A DNA stretch of 64,000 nt from DATARH01 sp963847345 (GTDB taxonomy: Bacteria; Pseudomonadota; Alphaproteobacteria; ATCC43930; CGMCC-115725). Positions 62,956 through 64,000 of the stretch are shown here, piece by piece. The position numbers and the translations under genes were made by a program. Every line of letters begins with the position of its first letter. Within the stretch, counting starts at the first letter, position 1. Under the pieces are notes generated by a model. That model ran no database searches, was not told where the DNA came from, and saw nothing but the letters and a program-made list of their open reading frames with translations. Location: contig CAWJZU010000022.1 of the NCBI GenBank assembly GCA_963847345.1, positions 434,001 through 498,000 on the forward strand, given 5' to 3'.

Positions 62956-64000
62956 ATGTCGGCCGGCCTGGAAGTGGCGGATGTCTTCCGCCGCCACGGC
63001 GAGCCTATCGCCGCGCGCATGACGGTCACCTGGGCCGCGTCGAGCGGCGGGTGATGAGCGCCATCGAGCTGTGCCGGACGGCGGCGCTGGGCGGCCACAC
63101 CGAGGCCTGCGCCGATTGCGGCCTCGTCCGCATGCGCCTACAACTCCTGCCGCAACCGGCATTGCCCGAAGTGCCAGGGCAGGCGCGCGCCGAGTGGCTC
63201 GCGGCCCGGCAGGCCGAGCTGCTGCCGGTGCCGTACTTCCACGTCGTCTTCACGCTGCCGGCGCCGGTGGCCGAGATCGCCTTCCAGAACAAGGCAGACG
63301 GTCTACGCCATCCTGTTCCGCACCGCGGCCGAGACGCTGCGCACCATCGCCGCCGACCCGAAGCATCTCGGCGCCGAGATCGGCCTCGTCGCCGTGCTCC
63401 ACACCTGGGGCCAGAACCTGCACCATCATCCGCATGTCCATTGCGTCGTGCCCGGCGGCGGCCCGCTCGCCTCGACGGCACGCGCTGGGTCGCCTGCCGC
63501 CCCGGCTTCTTCCTGCCGGTGCGCGTGCTCTCGCGCCTCTTCCGGCGGCTGTTCCTCGACGAGCTGCGCGCCGCCTTCGAGGCCGGCGAGCTCGGCTTCT
63601 TCGGCGATCTCGCCGCGCTCGCCGAACCCGCCAGCTTCGCCCGCCGCCTCCGCGACTGCGGCGGGTCGAGTGGGTCGTCTATGCCAAGCCACCCTTCGGC
63701 GGGCCGGAGCAGGTGCTGGCCTATCTCGGCCGCTACACCCACCGCGTCGCCATCGCCAACTCCCGCCTGGTCAGCTGACCGAGGACGCGGTCGCCTTCCG
63801 CTGGAAGGATTATCGCCACCACGGCAAGACGAAGGTCATGACCCTCGCCGCCGACGAGTTCATCCGCCGCTTCCTGCTGCACACCCTGCCGGACGGCTTC
63901 CATCGCATCCGCCACTACGGCTTCCTCGCCAACGGCCATCGCGCCGCGAAGCTGGCGCTCTGCCGCCAGCTGCTCGGCGCGCCTCGCCGAGCATCGAGCC
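62956..64000 (+). pseudogene. IS91-family HUH transposase, frameshifted and cut by window end
   Basis: From ATG 62956 (MSAGLEVADVFRRHGE) the Y2/HUH-type transposase can be followed across several frames: zinc finger NSCRNRHCPKCQ, FHVVFTLPAPVAEIAFQNK, the HUH motif LHHHPHVHCVVPGGGP, PPFGGPEQVLAYLGRYTHRV (tyrosine region) and FRWKDYRHHGKTKVMTLAAD. At least four to five indels break it. It probably forms one element with the recombinase at 62081. Its 3' part and end sequence lie beyond position 64000. Confidence 0.87.

Noticed and set aside
1..64000. tRNA, rRNA and prophage genes
   Set aside because: No tRNA-like T-loop with acceptor pairing, no rRNA segments and no phage structural genes were recognised; a tRNA scan would be needed to exclude tRNAs fully.

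Overview
The window is GC-rich chromosomal DNA from an alphaproteobacterium, probably a free-living, non-model one. Lineage evidence: ctrA and its histidine phosphotransferase chpT lie end to end, a comF/grxC/nitrilase/NDUFAF5-like methyltransferase neighbourhood is present, and lipid A genes run msbA-like/acyltransferase/waaA/lpxK. The order cannot be fixed from sequence alone. No rRNA, tRNA or CRISPR array was seen; the only RNA gene found is the small SRP RNA just before dnaX.

Layout. 1-6.1 kb: a truncated HlyD-type efflux adaptor and a catabolic group (MmgE/PrpD, FAH-family hydrolase, ECHDC3-like crotonase, UbiD decarboxylase). 6.3-11.9 kb: a winged-helix/TPR regulator divergent from an NTF2-like exported protein, pmbA, and an MscS channel. 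12-17.1 kb: a tightly overlapping lipid A/Kdo operon (msbA-like, LPLAT, waaA, lpxK). 17.1-24.2 kb: small enzymes, two cell-wall proteins (DUF882 and a YkuD L,D-transpeptidase), SRP RNA, dnaX and ybaB. 24.4-29.7 kb is accessory: a broken coxG-like gene, a decayed lower-GC type IIG restriction-modification gene, a BrnT-type toxin-antitoxin pair with a duplicated brnT scrap, and the first copy of a dispersed repeat of about 230 bp that runs into the 3' end of kdsA. 29.6-38.3 kb: kdsA, two YXWGXW-repeat proteins, a D,D-carboxypeptidase with SPOR domain, fdhD-mobA, chpT, ctrA, bfr and bfd. 38.5-58.5 kb: mostly housekeeping and metabolic genes (grxC, comF, prmA, purH, etfB-etfA and others), a second copy of the dispersed repeat at 41.1-41.4 kb, and a DUF1127/CmcJ-like operon divergent from a GcvA-type regulator. 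58.7-64 kb: a carotenoid-oxygenase gene closed by an IS5-family element, a GH13 fragment, and a degenerate IS91-type element with its tyrosine recombinase, cut by the window end.

At least ten recognisable genes are interrupted by single-base frameshifts that leave both halves of the protein readable. Several lie in conserved housekeeping genes (dnaX, the dac-type carboxypeptidase, ubiD), so many are probably assembly indels. The restriction-modification gene carries an in-frame nonsense codon plus frameshifts and looks truly dead; the IS91 element is crowded with indels.

The least ordinary signals are the dispersed repeat with imperfect inverted ends that has given KdsA a foreign C-terminal tail, an interspersed-repeat insertion in the dnaX linker, a predicted CtrA box just before chpT, a bacterioferritin whose ferroxidase His54 is Asp, and the small-protein/CmcJ operon beside the GcvA-like regulator. 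No complete undescribed multi-gene defence or biosynthetic system was found.
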